NCBI RefSeq assembly: GCF_014200455.1
Contig: NZ_JACHBW010000003.1
Span: forward strand, 372,001-436,000
Length of the DNA: 64,000 bases
Reading direction: 5' to 3'
Source of the DNA: Paraburkholderia bannensis
Lineage (GTDB): Bacteria; Pseudomonadota; Gammaproteobacteria; Burkholderiales; Burkholderiaceae
The notes below the pieces were generated by a model. The model was given only the letters and a program-made list of their open reading frames with translations, ran no database searches and had not been told where the DNA came from. Made by a program: the position numbers and the translations under genes. Of the stretch, positions 54,275 through 64,000 are shown piece after piece; the stretch's first letter is position 1; each line of letters opens with the position of its first letter.

Positions 54275-54574
54275 TCACGCGACGTAATCGACGCACTGGC
54301 GCGTCTCCACCACGAGCTTCGCGAAGTCCTTCACCTTCTGGTGTTCCGGATGCACCTGGTAGGCGTCGAGCGCGGTCTTATCGGCGAAATCGGACACCAG
54401 CACGAGGTCGTAAGTCGACTCCAGGCCCGCGCCCGCGATGCCCACTTCGAGATGCAGGGTGCCCGGCACCAGATCGCGGCAGCCTTCGAGCAGCGCGCGG
54501 AACTTCGCGACATTCTCGGCGCGCGTTGCCCCTTCGGCCGATTCCTTGAGCTTCCACATCACGATATGACGAAT
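54275..54574 (-). CDS. Dabb family (stress-responsive alpha/beta barrel) protein
   Basis: A 99-residue ferredoxin-like protein (IRHIVMWKLKESAEG; DLVLVSDFADKTALDAYQVHPEH). I chose GTG 54574 because AAAGGTGA lies 8 nt upstream and the family starts there; an ATG at 54616 would add 14 residues. The function is unclear; such domains occur in stress proteins and polyketide-type cyclases. It directly precedes the thioesterase gene. Confidence 0.88.
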   Translation of the reverse strand: MRHIVMWKLKESAEGATRAENVAKFRALLEGCRDLVPGTLHLEVGIAGAGLESTYDLVLVSDFADKTALDAYQVHPEHQKVKDFAKLVVETRQCVDYVA

Positions 54575-54674
54575 CACCTTGATCACCTTTTCTGTCTTGA
54601 ACGCAGAGCGCGCCATGCTGGCGCGAAACTGCCGTCATGATAACCGCGCGTCATGCGTCACGAGAGCCACGCCT

Positions 54675-56174
54675 TCAGCCCTTCTGCGCGGCTAATCGGT
54701 GTGCGATCGCGCCGAGACGCGCGAGCGCGGCATCGGCGCTCTGCGGGTCGGGCCCCGGACAACTCACGCGGATAAACCGGTCGAAACGGTTTGAATTCGA
54801 GAACACCGTGCCGGGCATGATGCGGATGCGCTCAGACAGCGCGGCATCGAACAGCGCCATCGAATCGACGCCCGGCGGCAACTCGATCCAGAACGCCATG
54901 CCGCCACGGGGCGGCGTGAAGCGCGTGCCTGCAGGGAATGATGCGCTGATCCCCTGCGCCATGCGCGCGCGCTGCAACGCCAGTCGTTCGCGCAGGCGGC
55001 GCAGATGCCGCTCGTGCGCCTGGCTCTGCAAAAACTCGGCGAGCACCGCCTGCGAAAGCGGCTCGTTCAGGCGCGATTGCGCGAACTTGAGCATCGCAAT
55101 GCGCGAATGCCAGCGCCCGCCCGCCATCCAGCCCACCCGCATGCCGGGCGCGAGCGTCTTGTTGAACGAGGTGCAATGGATCACATCACCCTGCGTGTCC
55201 CAGGACTTGAGCGCGCGCGGCGGCGCGTCGCTTTCCACCAGTTCGCGATAGGGATCGTCCTCGATCACGGCAACGCCCGCTTCGCTGCACAGCTCGACGA
55301 TGCGCTGCTTGTGCGCATCCTGCATTACGCAGCCAAGCGGATTCTGGATATGCGGCACGACCACCAGTGCCTTGACTTGCGACTCACCCGCCTGCTGGCG
55401 CAACGCGAATTCAAGCGCCTCGACCGACAGGCCCGTCGTGGGGCTCGCGGGAATTTCGAGCGCGCGCAGGCCCAGGCTTTCGAGCACCTGCAGCAAGCCA
55501 TAAAAACACGGCGATTCGACCGCGACGGTGTCGCCCGGCTGGGTCACCGCGCGCAGCGCGAGATTGACGGCTTCGGTGCCGCCGTGGGTCATGACGATTT
55601 CGTCCGGATGGACGGTAAAACCGGCGGTCAGCGCACGGCGCGCGATCACGGCGCGCAGGCGCGGATCGCCGCGTTCGTGGCCGGGCGCGGTGAGCAGATC
55701 GGGGCGGTGGCGCAACGTGCGCACAGCGATCTTCTGCAGTGCTTCGCCAGGAAAGAGCGCATCGGCGGCGGTCACGCCGCCCAGGTTGAGCGCGTCGGGC
55801 ACCTGCTGCCAGCGCGCGACGAGCGCCGATATATTCGCGTGGATGCCGACGAACTGTGCTTGAGCCAGTCGTGCTTCCTGCCACTCAGGCTGCCAGTCAG
55901 ACTGCCACTCAGGCTCGCGCGCCGCCGGCAATGTGCTGGCGACGGCGCGCACGAAATAGCCTTCGCGCGGACGCGCTTCGATCAGCGCCTCGCGTTCGAG
56001 CACGCGGTAGCTTTCGGTGGCGGTGGCAAGACTGACCTCATGCTGGCGCATGAAAGCGCGCATCGACGGCATGCGGTCGCCCGCACGCAGCACGCCACTT
56101 TCGATACTTCGCCGGTATTGGCCGGCCAGTTGCCGGTAAAGAGGCTGCTGATTGGGCTGGGAGCGGTCGTTCAT
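54675..56174 (-). CDS. MocR-type PLP-dependent aminotransferase/GntR regulator
   Basis: A 499-residue fusion: an N-terminal GntR winged helix (QYRRSIESGVLRAGDRMPSMRAF) and a C-terminal fold type I aminotransferase domain with its PLP lysine in CTSFNKTLAPGMRVGW. Most MocR proteins are PLP- or metabolite-sensing regulators, not enzymes. ATG 56174 starts the GntR domain; the frame is open 63 codons upstream. It is divergent from 56358; targets are not evident. Confidence 0.92.
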   Translation of the reverse strand: MNDRSQPNQQPLYRQLAGQYRRSIESGVLRAGDRMPSMRAFMRQHEVSLATATESYRVLEREALIEARPREGYFVRAVASTLPAAREPEWQSDWQPEWQEARLAQAQFVGIHANISALVARWQQVPDALNLGGVTAADALFPGEALQKIAVRTLRHRPDLLTAPGHERGDPRLRAVIARRALTAGFTVHPDEIVMTHGGTEAVNLALRAVTQPGDTVAVESPCFYGLLQVLESLGLRALEIPASPTTGLSVEALEFALRQQAGESQVKALVVVPHIQNPLGCVMQDAHKQRIVELCSEAGVAVIEDDPYRELVESDAPPRALKSWDTQGDVIHCTSFNKTLAPGMRVGWMAGGRWHSRIAMLKFAQSRLNEPLSQAVLAEFLQSQAHERHLRRLRERLALQRARMAQGISASFPAGTRFTPPRGGMAFWIELPPGVDSMALFDAALSERIRIMPGTVFSNSNRFDRFIRVSCPGPDPQSADAALARLGAIAHRLAAQKG

Positions 56175-56357
56175 CGATCGATGATGCCAGACGCGCGCGC
56201 TACCGCAACAGATACACGCAAAGGCCGATTGCACCGGTACAGCGCGCGCAGCGCGGGCGCTGTAGCGCAACGATTGCCGCCGTCCTGCGGCTGTTGCAGG
56301 CGAGCGCGCACTTTTAAGCTGGCTGCCTGACTTCGCTTCATCGACCGGATCTCGACC

Positions 56358-56738
56358 ATGCACGACTCGACACGCTCCGAAATGGGCACCTTACGCACCG
56401 TCGCACTCGTGCGCGGCGCAATCCATACGCTCGAACTGCGCCGTGGCGCGGCGATCGTCGCGGTGGAGGGCGAACTGCTGATCAGGTATCGCAATGCGGC
56501 GCTCGCCTCGCTCGGCCAGCTTGCGCCCGAACAGACGCTGCATCTGCACGAAGGCGAGCAATACGTTGCACATGAGCGAAATGGCTACGCGGTGAGCGCT
56601 GCGCAAACACCCGGCGCGCGCTTCCTGCTGCAGGAGCCGCCCAAGCCCGCGCGCGCCGCATGGATCACGCTGAAGAGACGTCTGTCGCGGGCGCTCGCGT
56701 GGCTGCGCGCCCGCCCGCAACAGTCAGACACCGCCTGA
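56358..56738 (+). CDS. Hypothetical protein, DUF2917-like (126 aa)
   Basis: A 126-residue protein with a beta-rich middle (TLELRRGAAIVAVEGELLIRYR; LHLHEGEQYVAHERNGYAVSA) that resembles small cupin-like DUF2917 proteins, followed by a basic C-terminus. Its function is unknown. It is divergent from the MocR-type gene and converges on the thiolase gene with 7 bp between stops. Confidence 0.75.
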   Translation: MHDSTRSEMGTLRTVALVRGAIHTLELRRGAAIVAVEGELLIRYRNAALASLGQLAPEQTLHLHEGEQYVAHERNGYAVSAAQTPGARFLLQEPPKPARAAWITLKRRLSRALAWLRARPQQSDTA

Positions 56739-56745
56739 TCCGCGC

Positions 56746-57924
56746 TCAAACGACCTCGAACAGCCCCGCCGCGCCCTGGCCGCCGCCGATACACATCGTG
56801 ACGACCACAAGTTTCGCGCCACGGCGCTTGCCTTCGATCAGCGCGTGACCGGTCAGACGCGCGCCCGACACGCCATACGGGTGGCCTACCGCAATCGCGC
56901 CGCCGTTGACGTTGAGGCGATCGGCGGGAATGCCCAGCTTGTCGCGGCAGTAAAGCACCTGCACGGCGAACGCTTCGTTCAGTTCCCACAGGTCGATATC
57001 CTCGACTTTGAGGCCCGCCTGCTTGAGCAGCTTCGGCACCGCGAACACCGGGCCGATGCCCATTTCATCGGGCTCGCAACCGGCCACCGCGAAGCCGCGG
57101 AAGATGCCCAGCGGCTGCAACCCTTCGCGCTCCGCCACCTTGGCGTTCATCACCACGCAGGCGCTGGCGCCGTCCGAGAACTGGCTGGCGTTGCCCGCGG
57201 TGATGACGCCGCCTGGAATCGCCGTGCGGATCTTCGACACGCCTTCAAGCGTGGTATCGGCGCGAATGCCCTCGTCGGCAGAAATCGTCACTTCCTTAGT
57301 GATGAGCTGGCCCGTGGCCTTGTCGCCGACACCGGCAAGCACGGTCATCGGCACGATTTCATCGTTGAACAGTCCTGCGGCCTGCGCCGCCGCTGCGCGC
57401 AGTTGCGACTGCACGCCGTACTCGTCCTGGCGCTCCTTCGAAATCTCGTAGCGCCTGGCGACGGTTTCGGCCGTTTGCAGCATGCTCCAGTAGATTTCCG
57501 GCTTGTGCTGGTTGAGCCAGCCTTCGGCCATCATGTGGCGGTTCATCTCGTTCTGCACGCACGAGATCGATTCCACGCCGCCTGCCACGAACACGTCGCC
57601 TTCACCGGCGATCACGCGTTGCGCGGCCAGCGCAATGGTTTGCAGTCCAGAAGAACAGAAGCGGTTCACGGTCATGCCCGGCACCGAAACCGGCAGGCCC
57701 GCGCGCAGCGCGATCTGGCGCGCGATGTTGGCGCCCGTTGCGCCTTCGGGGTTCGCGCAGCCCATGATCACGTCCTCGACGCGTGCGGGGTCGATCTTCG
57801 CGCGCTCGACGGCGGCCTGCGTGACATGGCCGCCCAGCGTGGCGCCATGCGTCATGTTGAAAGCGCCCTTCCACGATTTGGCGAGGCCCGTGCGGGCGGT
57901 CGAAACGATTACGGCGTCAGTCAT
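56746..57924 (-). CDS. Thiolase / acetyl-CoA acyltransferase
   Basis: A 392-residue thiolase. The nucleophilic Cys is in [16 protein letters not shown], the His in [11 protein letters not shown], and the second Cys in [15 protein letters not shown] at the C-terminus. It cleaves 3-ketoacyl-CoA in beta-oxidation or makes acetoacetyl-CoA. GGAG precedes ATG 57924, preferred over an ATG five codons earlier. It belongs with the FadJ-like gene and CoA ligase upstream, separated from them by pncA. Confidence 0.95.
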   Translation of the reverse strand: MTDAVIVSTARTGLAKSWKGAFNMTHGATLGGHVTQAAVERAKIDPARVEDVIMGCANPEGATGANIARQIALRAGLPVSVPGMTVNRFCSSGLQTIALAAQRVIAGEGDVFVAGGVESISCVQNEMNRHMMAEGWLNQHKPEIYWSMLQTAETVARRYEISKERQDEYGVQSQLRAAAAQAAGLFNDEIVPMTVLAGVGDKATGQLITKEVTISADEGIRADTTLEGVSKIRTAIPGGVITAGNASQFSDGASACVVMNAKVAEREGLQPLGIFRGFAVAGCEPDEMGIGPVFAVPKLLKQAGLKVEDIDLWELNEAFAVQVLYCRDKLGIPADRLNVNGGAIAVGHPYGVSGARLTGHALIEGKRRGAKLVVVTMCIGGGQGAAGLFEVV

Positions 57925-58018
57925 GCGTGTCTCCAGCAAATTTATGGATGCTGCGAATGGGGTACGGTGTTTCGGACGGTTATCGGTGAGCGATCAGACC
58001 CGGTCAGGTCAGGCCCGG

Positions 58019-58654
58019 TCAAACCCGGCCCGCGAGCACATCGGCGGACTGCGCGCGCTTGACGCCCGCAGCCTCCAGTTGCGCCCACGCGGCAGCGAGC
58101 GAGCCGTTCAGATCGATGGCGCGCGAGGCGTCGTCGATCAGCACGGTCTCGAAACCGGCGGCGCGCGCATCGAGCGCGGACCACGCGACGCAATAATCGG
58201 TCGCGAGTCCGCAGCAATAGACGCGCTTCGCGCCGGTCTCGCGCAGATAGCCCGCGAGGCCCGTGGGCGTCGTGCGGTCGGCTTCGAGAAACGCGGAATA
58301 GCTGTCCACGTTCGCGTGATGGCCCTTGCGGATCAGCGCGCGCGCATGCGGCACGTCGAGGTCGCCGTGCAGCGCCGCGCCGTGCGTGTCCTGCACGCAA
58401 TGCGTCGGCCACAACACCTGCTCGCCGTACGGCAGCGTGGTCATCTCGAAAGGCGCGCGGCCCGCGTGATTGGCGGCAAACGAAACGTGCTGCGCCGGGT
58501 GCCAGTCCTGCGTCAGCACCACATGCGTGAAGCCCCGCGCAAGCCGGTTGGCGACCGGCACGACTTCATCGCCCTGCGCGACGGCCAGCGCCCCGCCCGG
58601 CATGAAGTCGTATTGCAGGTCGATCAACAGGAGCACGTCGTCTGCGCTTCTCAT
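58019..58654 (-). CDS. pncA: Nicotinamidase
   Basis: A 211-residue cysteine hydrolase converting nicotinamide to nicotinic acid in NAD salvage. Catalytic Asp is in LLLIDLQYDFMPGGAL, the nucleophile Cys in GLATDYCVAWSA, and the metal-binding His pair in DWHPAQHVSF. ATG 58654 starts the domain; the frame is open 90 codons upstream without similarity. It sits inside the CoA gene cluster without an obvious reason. Confidence 0.94.
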   Translation of the reverse strand: MRSADDVLLLIDLQYDFMPGGALAVAQGDEVVPVANRLARGFTHVVLTQDWHPAQHVSFAANHAGRAPFEMTTLPYGEQVLWPTHCVQDTHGAALHGDLDVPHARALIRKGHHANVDSYSAFLEADRTTPTGLAGYLRETGAKRVYCCGLATDYCVAWSALDARAAGFETVLIDDASRAIDLNGSLAAAWAQLEAAGVKRAQSADVLAGRV

Positions 58655-58712
58655 GATGTCCGTCCGATGTTTGCGCTCGTGTGTGCGCCTGGTTGAATGC
58701 GTAGTTGAGCGC

Positions 58713-60809
58713 TTAGTTGAACGTGCCGCCGTTGTCGGCCTTGTCGGCCAGCGACTGCGCGATCTCCCACGCGTCGCCGTTCGGCTGCGCGGCGTAGCGG
58801 CGAATCGAGCGCGCCACGTTGTACAGGCCCACGGTATCCGCGTAGAGCATCGGGCCGCCGCGCCACAGCGGGAAGCCGTAGCCCGTGAGATAGACCATGT
58901 CGATGTCCGAAGCCTTCGACGCAATGCCTTCTTCGAGGATCTTCGCGCCTTCGTTCACCAGCGCGAACACCAGGCGTTCGACGATTTCGTCGTCGCTGAT
59001 CTTGCGGCGCTCCACGCCCGCTTCCTTCGAGTACGCGACGATCATGTCGTCGACGAGCTTCGACGGCAGCGCGTTGCGCTCGCCCGCCTTGTAGTCGTAC
59101 CAGCCCGCGCCGGTCTTCTGGCCGAAGCGGCCCGTCTCGCAGAGGCGATCGGCGATCTTCGAGTACTTGAGGTCCGGCTTCTCCTGGTAACGGCGCTTGC
59201 GGATCGCCCAGCCGATGTCGTTGCCCGCGAGATCGCTCATGCGGAACGGTCCCATCGCAAAACCAAACTTCTCGATCGCCCGATCGACCTGCGCGGGCAG
59301 CGCGCCTTCTTCGAGCATGTAGAGCGCCTGGCGCACGTACTGTTCGATCATGCGGTTGCCAATAAAGCCATCGCACACGCCCGAGACCACCGCCGTCTTG
59401 CGGATCTTCTTCGCCACCTGCATGACCGTGGCCAATACGTCCTTGGCCGTGTCCTTGCCGCGCACGACTTCGAGCAGCTTCATCACGTTGGCCGGGCTGA
59501 AGAAGTGCAGCCCGACCACATCCTGCGGACGCTTCGTGAAAGCGGCGATCTTGTCGACGTCGAGCGTCGAGGTGTTCGAGGCCAGAATCGCGCCTTGTTT
59601 CGCCACTTCATCGAGACGCTTGAACACCTGCTCCTTCACGCCGAGTTCTTCGAACACGGCTTCGATGATCAGATCGGCTTGTTTGAGATCGTCATAGGAG
59701 AGCGTCGGGCTGATCAGCGCCATGCGCGCTTCCGCCTTCTCCTGCGTGAGCTTGCCCTTCTTGACCTGCGCTTCGTAGTTCTTGCGGATCGTCGCGAGGC
59801 CGCGGTCGAGCGCTTCCTGCTTCGTTTCCAGCAGCGTGACCGGCACGCCCGCGTTGAGGAAGTTCATGGTGATGCCGCCGCCCATCGTGCCCGCGCCGAT
59901 CACCGCGACCTTCTGGATATCGCGCACCGGCGTGCTCGACGGCACATCGGGAATCTTGCTGGCGGCGCGCTCGCCGAAGAACGCGTGGCGCAGTGCACGC
60001 GATTCCGGCGTCTGCACCAGTTCGACGAAGCAGTCGCGCTCAAAGGCGAGGCCCTTCTCGAAACCCTCCTTCACGCCCGCTGCGATGGCGTCGATGCACT
60101 TCACCGGCGCGGGATAGTTCTTCGACATCGCGCCCACGGTGTTGCGCGAGAACTGCAGGAAACCTTCGGCGTTCGCATGCTCGATCTTGCGGTTGCGCAC
60201 CAGCGGATGCGGGCCTTGCTTGTCGGCGGCCTTGCGCGCGAACGCGACGGCTTCGGTGAGCAGATCGCCCTCGATCATCGCGTCGAACAGGCCCGATTTG
60301 GCGAGCTTTTCGCTCGGCACCGGTGCGCCGCTCACGATCATGTTGAGCGCGGGTTCGAGGCCGATGGCGCGCGGCAGACGCTGCGTGCCGCCCGCGCCCG
60401 GCAGGATGCCGAGCTTGACTTCCGGCAGCGCGATCTGCGCGCCCGGTGCCGCCACACGGTAATGCGCGCCGAGCGCCAGTTCCAGGCCGCCGCCCATCGC
60501 CACGCTGTGGATCGCGGCCACGACCGGCTTGACGCTCTTTTCCACTTCCTTGATGACGGTGTGGAGCGTGGGCTCCTGGGTCGCCTTCGGCGTGTTGAAT
60601 TCGGTGATGTCGGCGCCGCCCGAGAAGGCCTTGCCCGCACCCGTGATGACGATGGCCGTTACCGCCGCATCGCTGTTGGCGCGCGCCAGGCCCTCGACGA
60701 TGCCGGTGCGGGTCGACAGACCCAGGCCGTTGACGGGCGGATTGTTGAGCGTGATGACGGCGACGCCGTCGCGAATCGTGTAATTCACTGCCGCGTTGTC
60801 CACTACCAT
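58713..60809 (-). CDS. Multifunctional enoyl-CoA hydratase / 3-hydroxyacyl-CoA dehydrogenase
   Basis: A 698-residue fatty-acid oxidation enzyme of the FadJ/FadB type. The N-terminal hydratase has GAGKAFSGGADITEF and HSVAMGGGLELALGAHYR; the dehydrogenase has the NAD motif GAGTMGGGITMNFLNAG and the catalytic region GLHFFSPANVMKLLEVVRG (in part). ATG 60809 is chosen for its GGAGG site 8 nt upstream; an ATG six codons earlier has none. It would supply the thiolase with 3-ketoacyl-CoA. Confidence 0.94.
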   Translation of the reverse strand: MVVDNAAVNYTIRDGVAVITLNNPPVNGLGLSTRTGIVEGLARANSDAAVTAIVITGAGKAFSGGADITEFNTPKATQEPTLHTVIKEVEKSVKPVVAAIHSVAMGGGLELALGAHYRVAAPGAQIALPEVKLGILPGAGGTQRLPRAIGLEPALNMIVSGAPVPSEKLAKSGLFDAMIEGDLLTEAVAFARKAADKQGPHPLVRNRKIEHANAEGFLQFSRNTVGAMSKNYPAPVKCIDAIAAGVKEGFEKGLAFERDCFVELVQTPESRALRHAFFGERAASKIPDVPSSTPVRDIQKVAVIGAGTMGGGITMNFLNAGVPVTLLETKQEALDRGLATIRKNYEAQVKKGKLTQEKAEARMALISPTLSYDDLKQADLIIEAVFEELGVKEQVFKRLDEVAKQGAILASNTSTLDVDKIAAFTKRPQDVVGLHFFSPANVMKLLEVVRGKDTAKDVLATVMQVAKKIRKTAVVSGVCDGFIGNRMIEQYVRQALYMLEEGALPAQVDRAIEKFGFAMGPFRMSDLAGNDIGWAIRKRRYQEKPDLKYSKIADRLCETGRFGQKTGAGWYDYKAGERNALPSKLVDDMIVAYSKEAGVERRKISDDEIVERLVFALVNEGAKILEEGIASKASDIDMVYLTGYGFPLWRGGPMLYADTVGLYNVARSIRRYAAQPNGDAWEIAQSLADKADNGGTFN

Positions 60810-60974
60810 TTGCCTGCCTCCATACATGCGGGCCGCGTTGTGCGTCGCCGGCTTGATTGTCCGACATTCCCGGTCAGCAGGCAGAATACCGAAAAACGCA
60901 CGCTCGTTCCATTTTTTTCTTGTGGTGGGACGTCGGGGTTTGTACCGAGGCGGCGCGTCTGGCGAAAAATAGGC

Positions 60975-61000
60975 AAAAAAAACGCAGCCCGAAGGCCGCG
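60975..61000 (-). terminator. Intrinsic terminator after the acyl-CoA ligase gene
   Basis: On the minus strand CGCGGCC-TTCG-GGCTGCG (plus 60983-61000, one G-U pair) is followed by eight Ts. The UUCG tetraloop and long T-run make it a strong terminator. Confidence 0.85.
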
Positions 61001-61025
61001 CCGGAGAAAGGGTTCACGCGTGAAA

Positions 61026-62777
61026 TCAGTCGCGGATCACGGCGGAGGTGCTGTGATCGGCCACGCCGCCGCCCGCGCCCCTGGGCACATCGAGCGGGTC
61101 CATCGGGCAGTCCTGAGCGGCGGCCAGCGCCGTCGGCAGGATGTGATCGCGGAACTGCTCGCGCAGCTTGAGCTTTTGCAGCTTGCCCGTGGCCGTGTGC
61201 GGCAGTTCGTCGACAAAGACCACATCGTCGGGCAGCCACCACTTCACGACCTTGCCGTCGAAAAAGGCCAGCAGTTCTTCGCGCGTGACTTGCGCGCCCG
61301 GTTTTTTAACGGCGACGATCAGCGGCCGCTCGGTCCAGCGCGGATGCGCGCAGGCGATGCAGGCGGCCTCGGCAATCGCCGGATGCGCCACCGCGATGTT
61401 TTCCAGGTCGATCGAACTGATCCATTCGCCGCCCGACTTGATCACGTCCTTGCTGCGGTCGGTGATGTGCAGGAAGCCGTCCGGATCGATGGTGGCGACG
61501 TCGCCCGTCGGGAACCAGCCGTCGACCAGAGGTGTACCGCCTTCCTGGCGAAAATACCGGTCGATGACCCACAGCCCGCGCACATGCAGATCGCCGAACG
61601 CCACGCCGTCCCACGGCAGCTCGCGCCCATCGTCGCCGACGATTTTCATATCGACGCCAAAGATCACGCGCCCCTGCTTTTCCAGCAGCGCGCGCTGCGC
61701 CTGCGGCGGTCTCTGCGCCTGCTCCCAGTTGAGCTTGGCAAGCGTGCCGAGCGGCGACATCTCCGTCATGCCCCACGCATGAATCACCTGCACGCCGTAG
61801 TCGTCCTCATACGTGCGGATCATCGCCGGCGGACAGGCCGAGCCGCCAATCACCGTGCGATTGAGCGTCGAAAACTTCACGCCCGCGTCGCGCATATACG
61901 TGAGCAGGCCGAGCCAGACCGTCGGCACGCCCGCCGAACAGGTCACGCCTTCGGCTTCCATCAGTTCGTAGAGCGACTTGCCGTCGAGATCCTTGCCGGG
62001 CAGCACGAGCTTGGTGCCGTTGAGCGGCGCGGCGTGCGGAATGCCCCAGGCGTTGACGTGGAACATCGGCACGACGGGCAGCAAGGCGTCACGCGCGGAT
62101 AAACCGATCGAATCGGGCAGCGAGGCCGCATACGCATGCAGCACGGACGAGCGATGCGTATAGAGCGCGCCCTTGGGATTCCCCGTGGTGCCGGAGGTGT
62201 AGCAGAGGTTCGAGGCGCTGCGCTCGTCGAGCAGCGGCCATTCGTAGACGCCGTCCTGCGCCGCAAGCAGCGTTTCGTAACTGAGCACCGGCGTGCGCAT
62301 GGCCGGTAGATGCGCCTCGTCGCACAGTGCGATCCAGCCGCGCACCTGCGGACATTGCGGCGCGAGCGTATCGACCAGCGCGGCGAAAGTGGTATCGAAG
62401 AGGATGTAGCGATCTTCGGCGTGATTGACGATCCAGGCGATCTGCTCGGGAAACAGGCGCGGATTGATGGTGTGGCACACCGCGCCGAAACCCGTGACGC
62501 CGAAATACGCCTCCATGTGCCGGTAACCGTTCCAGGCCAGCGTCGCCACGCGCTCGCCGGGCTCGACGCCCAGCGCGATCAGCGCCTGCGCGAGTTGCTT
62601 CGAGCGCGCCTCGCAGTCGCGATACGTATAGCGATGGATATCGCCCTCGATGCGCCGCGACACGATCTGGGTATTGCCATGATGGCGCGCCGCATGCGCG
62701 ATCAGCGACGACACCAGCAGCGGCACGTCCATCATCTGGCCCATGAGCGATGCGGCGGGCTTGATCGGCGTGGTCAT
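61026..62777 (-). CDS. Long-chain acyl-CoA synthetase (AMP-forming)
   Basis: A 583-residue ANL ligase. The P-loop-like motif is [16 protein letters not shown], the A8 region [18 protein letters not shown], and the catalytic Lys lies in [12 protein letters not shown] near the C-terminus. It activates a medium- or long-chain (or aryl-alkyl) acid as CoA ester for the beta-oxidation genes to its left. The last 25 residues are a non-conserved tail. It is divergent from selO. Confidence 0.95.
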   Translation of the reverse strand: MTTPIKPAASLMGQMMDVPLLVSSLIAHAARHHGNTQIVSRRIEGDIHRYTYRDCEARSKQLAQALIALGVEPGERVATLAWNGYRHMEAYFGVTGFGAVCHTINPRLFPEQIAWIVNHAEDRYILFDTTFAALVDTLAPQCPQVRGWIALCDEAHLPAMRTPVLSYETLLAAQDGVYEWPLLDERSASNLCYTSGTTGNPKGALYTHRSSVLHAYAASLPDSIGLSARDALLPVVPMFHVNAWGIPHAAPLNGTKLVLPGKDLDGKSLYELMEAEGVTCSAGVPTVWLGLLTYMRDAGVKFSTLNRTVIGGSACPPAMIRTYEDDYGVQVIHAWGMTEMSPLGTLAKLNWEQAQRPPQAQRALLEKQGRVIFGVDMKIVGDDGRELPWDGVAFGDLHVRGLWVIDRYFRQEGGTPLVDGWFPTGDVATIDPDGFLHITDRSKDVIKSGGEWISSIDLENIAVAHPAIAEAACIACAHPRWTERPLIVAVKKPGAQVTREELLAFFDGKVVKWWLPDDVVFVDELPHTATGKLQKLKLREQFRDHILPTALAAAQDCPMDPLDVPRGAGGGVADHSTSAVIRD

Positions 62778-62947
62778 GGACGGCGGTCTCCTCGACTCGG
62801 ATGTCTGGAAAGCTCGTTGTGTTGTGTGCTGCGGTCGTCGACCGCCTGTGTCTCAGGTTCCAGGCAATGTCTTACTTTGCTCGCGGCGGCTTCCTGCACG
62901 CCAGCGGGCGCGGACTTACAATATCGGCTATTCAACAGGCGCTCAAC

Positions 62948-64000
62948 ATGTCGTTTTCACCAGGCCCGAATTCCTCCCCCAGCGATTCCCAAGTGACCCA
63001 GACCGCCACGAACCTGCCGGCCAGCGGCCCGCTCGCCGATTTCGAACGCGCGCTGACCGCCTCGCGCGACGCCAGCTTTGCCGGGCTCGGCGCGACCTTC
63101 TACACGAAGCTGCCCGGCGCGCCGCTGCCCGCGCCCTGCACGGTCGGTTATTCGCCGGAAACGGCGGCGCTGCTCGGCCTCGATCCGACGGCGGTGAAGG
63201 ATCCGGCATTCGCCGCGTTTTTCAGCGGCAACTTCACGCGTGAGCGCTCGCCTGCCGCCATGTCGTACGCGGCGGTCTATTCGGGGCATCAGTTCGGCGT
63301 GTGGGCAGGCCAGCTTGGCGACGGCCGCGCGCTGATGCTCGGCGAAGTCGAACACGCGGGCAAGCGCCTCGAAGTGCAGCTCAAGGGCGCGGGGCGCACG
63401 CCCTATTCGCGCATGGGCGACGGCCGTGCGGTGCTGCGCTCGTCGATCCGCGAATTCCTGTGTTCGGAAGCGATGCATCACCTCGGCATTCCGACCACGC
63501 GCGCGCTCGCCGTGACCGGCTCCGACCAGCCGGTGCGCCGCGAGGAGCTGGAAACCGCCGCGGTAGTCACGCGCGTGTCGCCCAGTTTCGTGCGCTTCGG
63601 CCACTTCGAGCACTTCTATTCGAACGACAACGTGGAGGCGCTGCGCGCGCTCGCTGATCACGTGATTGGCCGCTTTTATCCGCAACTGCGCGAAGCAGAC
63701 GATCCGTATCTCGCCCTGCTCGACGAAGCGGTGCGCAGCACGGCGGCGCTGATGGTGGAATGGCAGGCCGTGGGTTTCTGCCACGGCGTGATGAACACCG
63801 ACAACATGTCGATCCTCGGCCTTACGATCGACTACGGCCCGTTCGGTTTTATCGACGGATTCGACGCGAACCACATCTGCAACCATTCGGATTCGCAGGG
63901 CCGTTACGCGTACCGCATGCAGCCGCAGATCGGCTACTGGAATCTGTTCTGCCTGGCGCAAGCGCTGCTGCCGCTGTTCGGCGCGCACTACGGGATCGCC
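62948..64000 (+). CDS. selO: SelO family protein adenylyltransferase (YdiU), 3' end outside the window
   Basis: The frame opens at ATG 62948 and runs without a stop to the window end (351 residues of about 520). It matches Sel[17 protein letters not shown] is the kinase-like nucleotide loop, and [24 protein letters not shown], in part, carries the catalytic-loop Asn/Asp residues. SelO is a pseudokinase that AMPylates proteins during redox stress. A TACAAT -10-like element lies 26 bp upstream (62917-62922). Confidence 0.95.
   Translation, partial: MSFSPGPNSSPSDSQVTQTATNLPASGPLADFERALTASRDASFAGLGATFYTKLPGAPLPAPCTVGYSPETAALLGLDPTAVKDPAFAAFFSGNFTRERSPAAMSYAAVYSGHQFGVWAGQLGDGRALMLGEVEHAGKRLEVQLKGAGRTPYSRMGDGRAVLRSSIREFLCSEAMHHLGIPTTRALAVTGSDQPVRREELETAAVVTRVSPSFVRFGHFEHFYSNDNVEALRALADHVIGRFYPQLREADDPYLALLDEAVRSTAALMVEWQAVGFCHGVMNTDNMSILGLTIDYGPFGFIDGFDANHICNHSDSQGRYAYRMQPQIGYWNLFCLAQALLPLFGAHYGIA

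Noticed and set aside
58470..62102. An open frame of 1210 codons on the plus strand
   Set aside because: It lies antisense to the pncA, FadJ-like and acyl-CoA ligase genes, whose families and motifs are certain. Its Arg/His-rich composition is the usual mirror of a high-GC coding strand.
1..64000. tRNA, rRNA, CRISPR arrays, prophage or integrative elements
   Set aside because: No regularly spaced repeats, integrase, transposase, phage structural genes or tRNA-like cloverleaf were recognised, and base composition is even.

Overview
The window is a high-GC chromosomal segment from a betaproteobacterium of the order Burkholderiales, most likely Burkholderia, Paraburkholderia or Caballeronia. 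The basis is the strong G/C third-position bias, the gene families and several small proteins of a type common in that group. It contains 57 called protein genes, one of them apparently frameshifted, and two are cut by the window edges. I saw no rRNA, tRNA, CRISPR array, insertion sequence, phage gene or replication origin.

Layout. 1-2990: the 3' part of a YeaH/YhbH (DUF444) gene followed by spoVR, the tail of the usual PrkA-YeaH-SpoVR stress set. 3201-4877: a SulP anion transporter between two clear terminators. 5122-12025: a beta-glucosidase / sugar ABC importer / LacI-family regulator operon, preceded by a perfect 16-bp LacI-type palindrome. 12043-14505: PPK2 and an MFS transporter with a phased triple-half-site operator upstream. 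14915-17012: a lipoprotein / proline-rich secreted protein pair and a Fur-family regulator.

17100-24700 is the most unusual part. A response regulator overlaps a hybrid histidine kinase that has lost its phospho-acceptor histidine and its receiver lysine. About 1 kb away a periplasmic sugar-binding-type protein overlaps a paralogous, intact transmembrane kinase that has no response regulator of its own. Small proteins, a candidate small RNA and three copies of a shared motif lie around them. I read the region as one signalling system whose sensing, catalysis and output are spread over divergent operons. 24814-30099 holds a frameshifted cupin gene, a small proline-rich protein and a very large double hybrid kinase.

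30479-44166 is ordinary accessory metabolism and stress functions: a hotdog thioesterase, YnfA, the 2-aminoethylphosphonate genes phnW-phnX with a divergent LysR regulator, a phosphoribosyltransferase, a YciI-like protein, a PsiF-repeat protein, a YSC84-type lipoprotein, a GT4 glycosyltransferase, an AAA ATPase, trehalose-6-phosphate synthase, a MscS-type channel and a Rap1a/Tai-like protein. 44385-49771 is a housekeeping block: ankyrin protein, tatD, holB, tmk and mltG on the minus strand, with ygfZ divergent. 49825-64000 is dominated by lipid and aromatic-type CoA metabolism (hydrolase, SDR, NADP-dependent reductase, thioesterase, thiolase, FadJ-like multifunctional enzyme, acyl-CoA ligase), with a MocR-type regulator, nicotinamidase and the 5' part of selO at the right edge.
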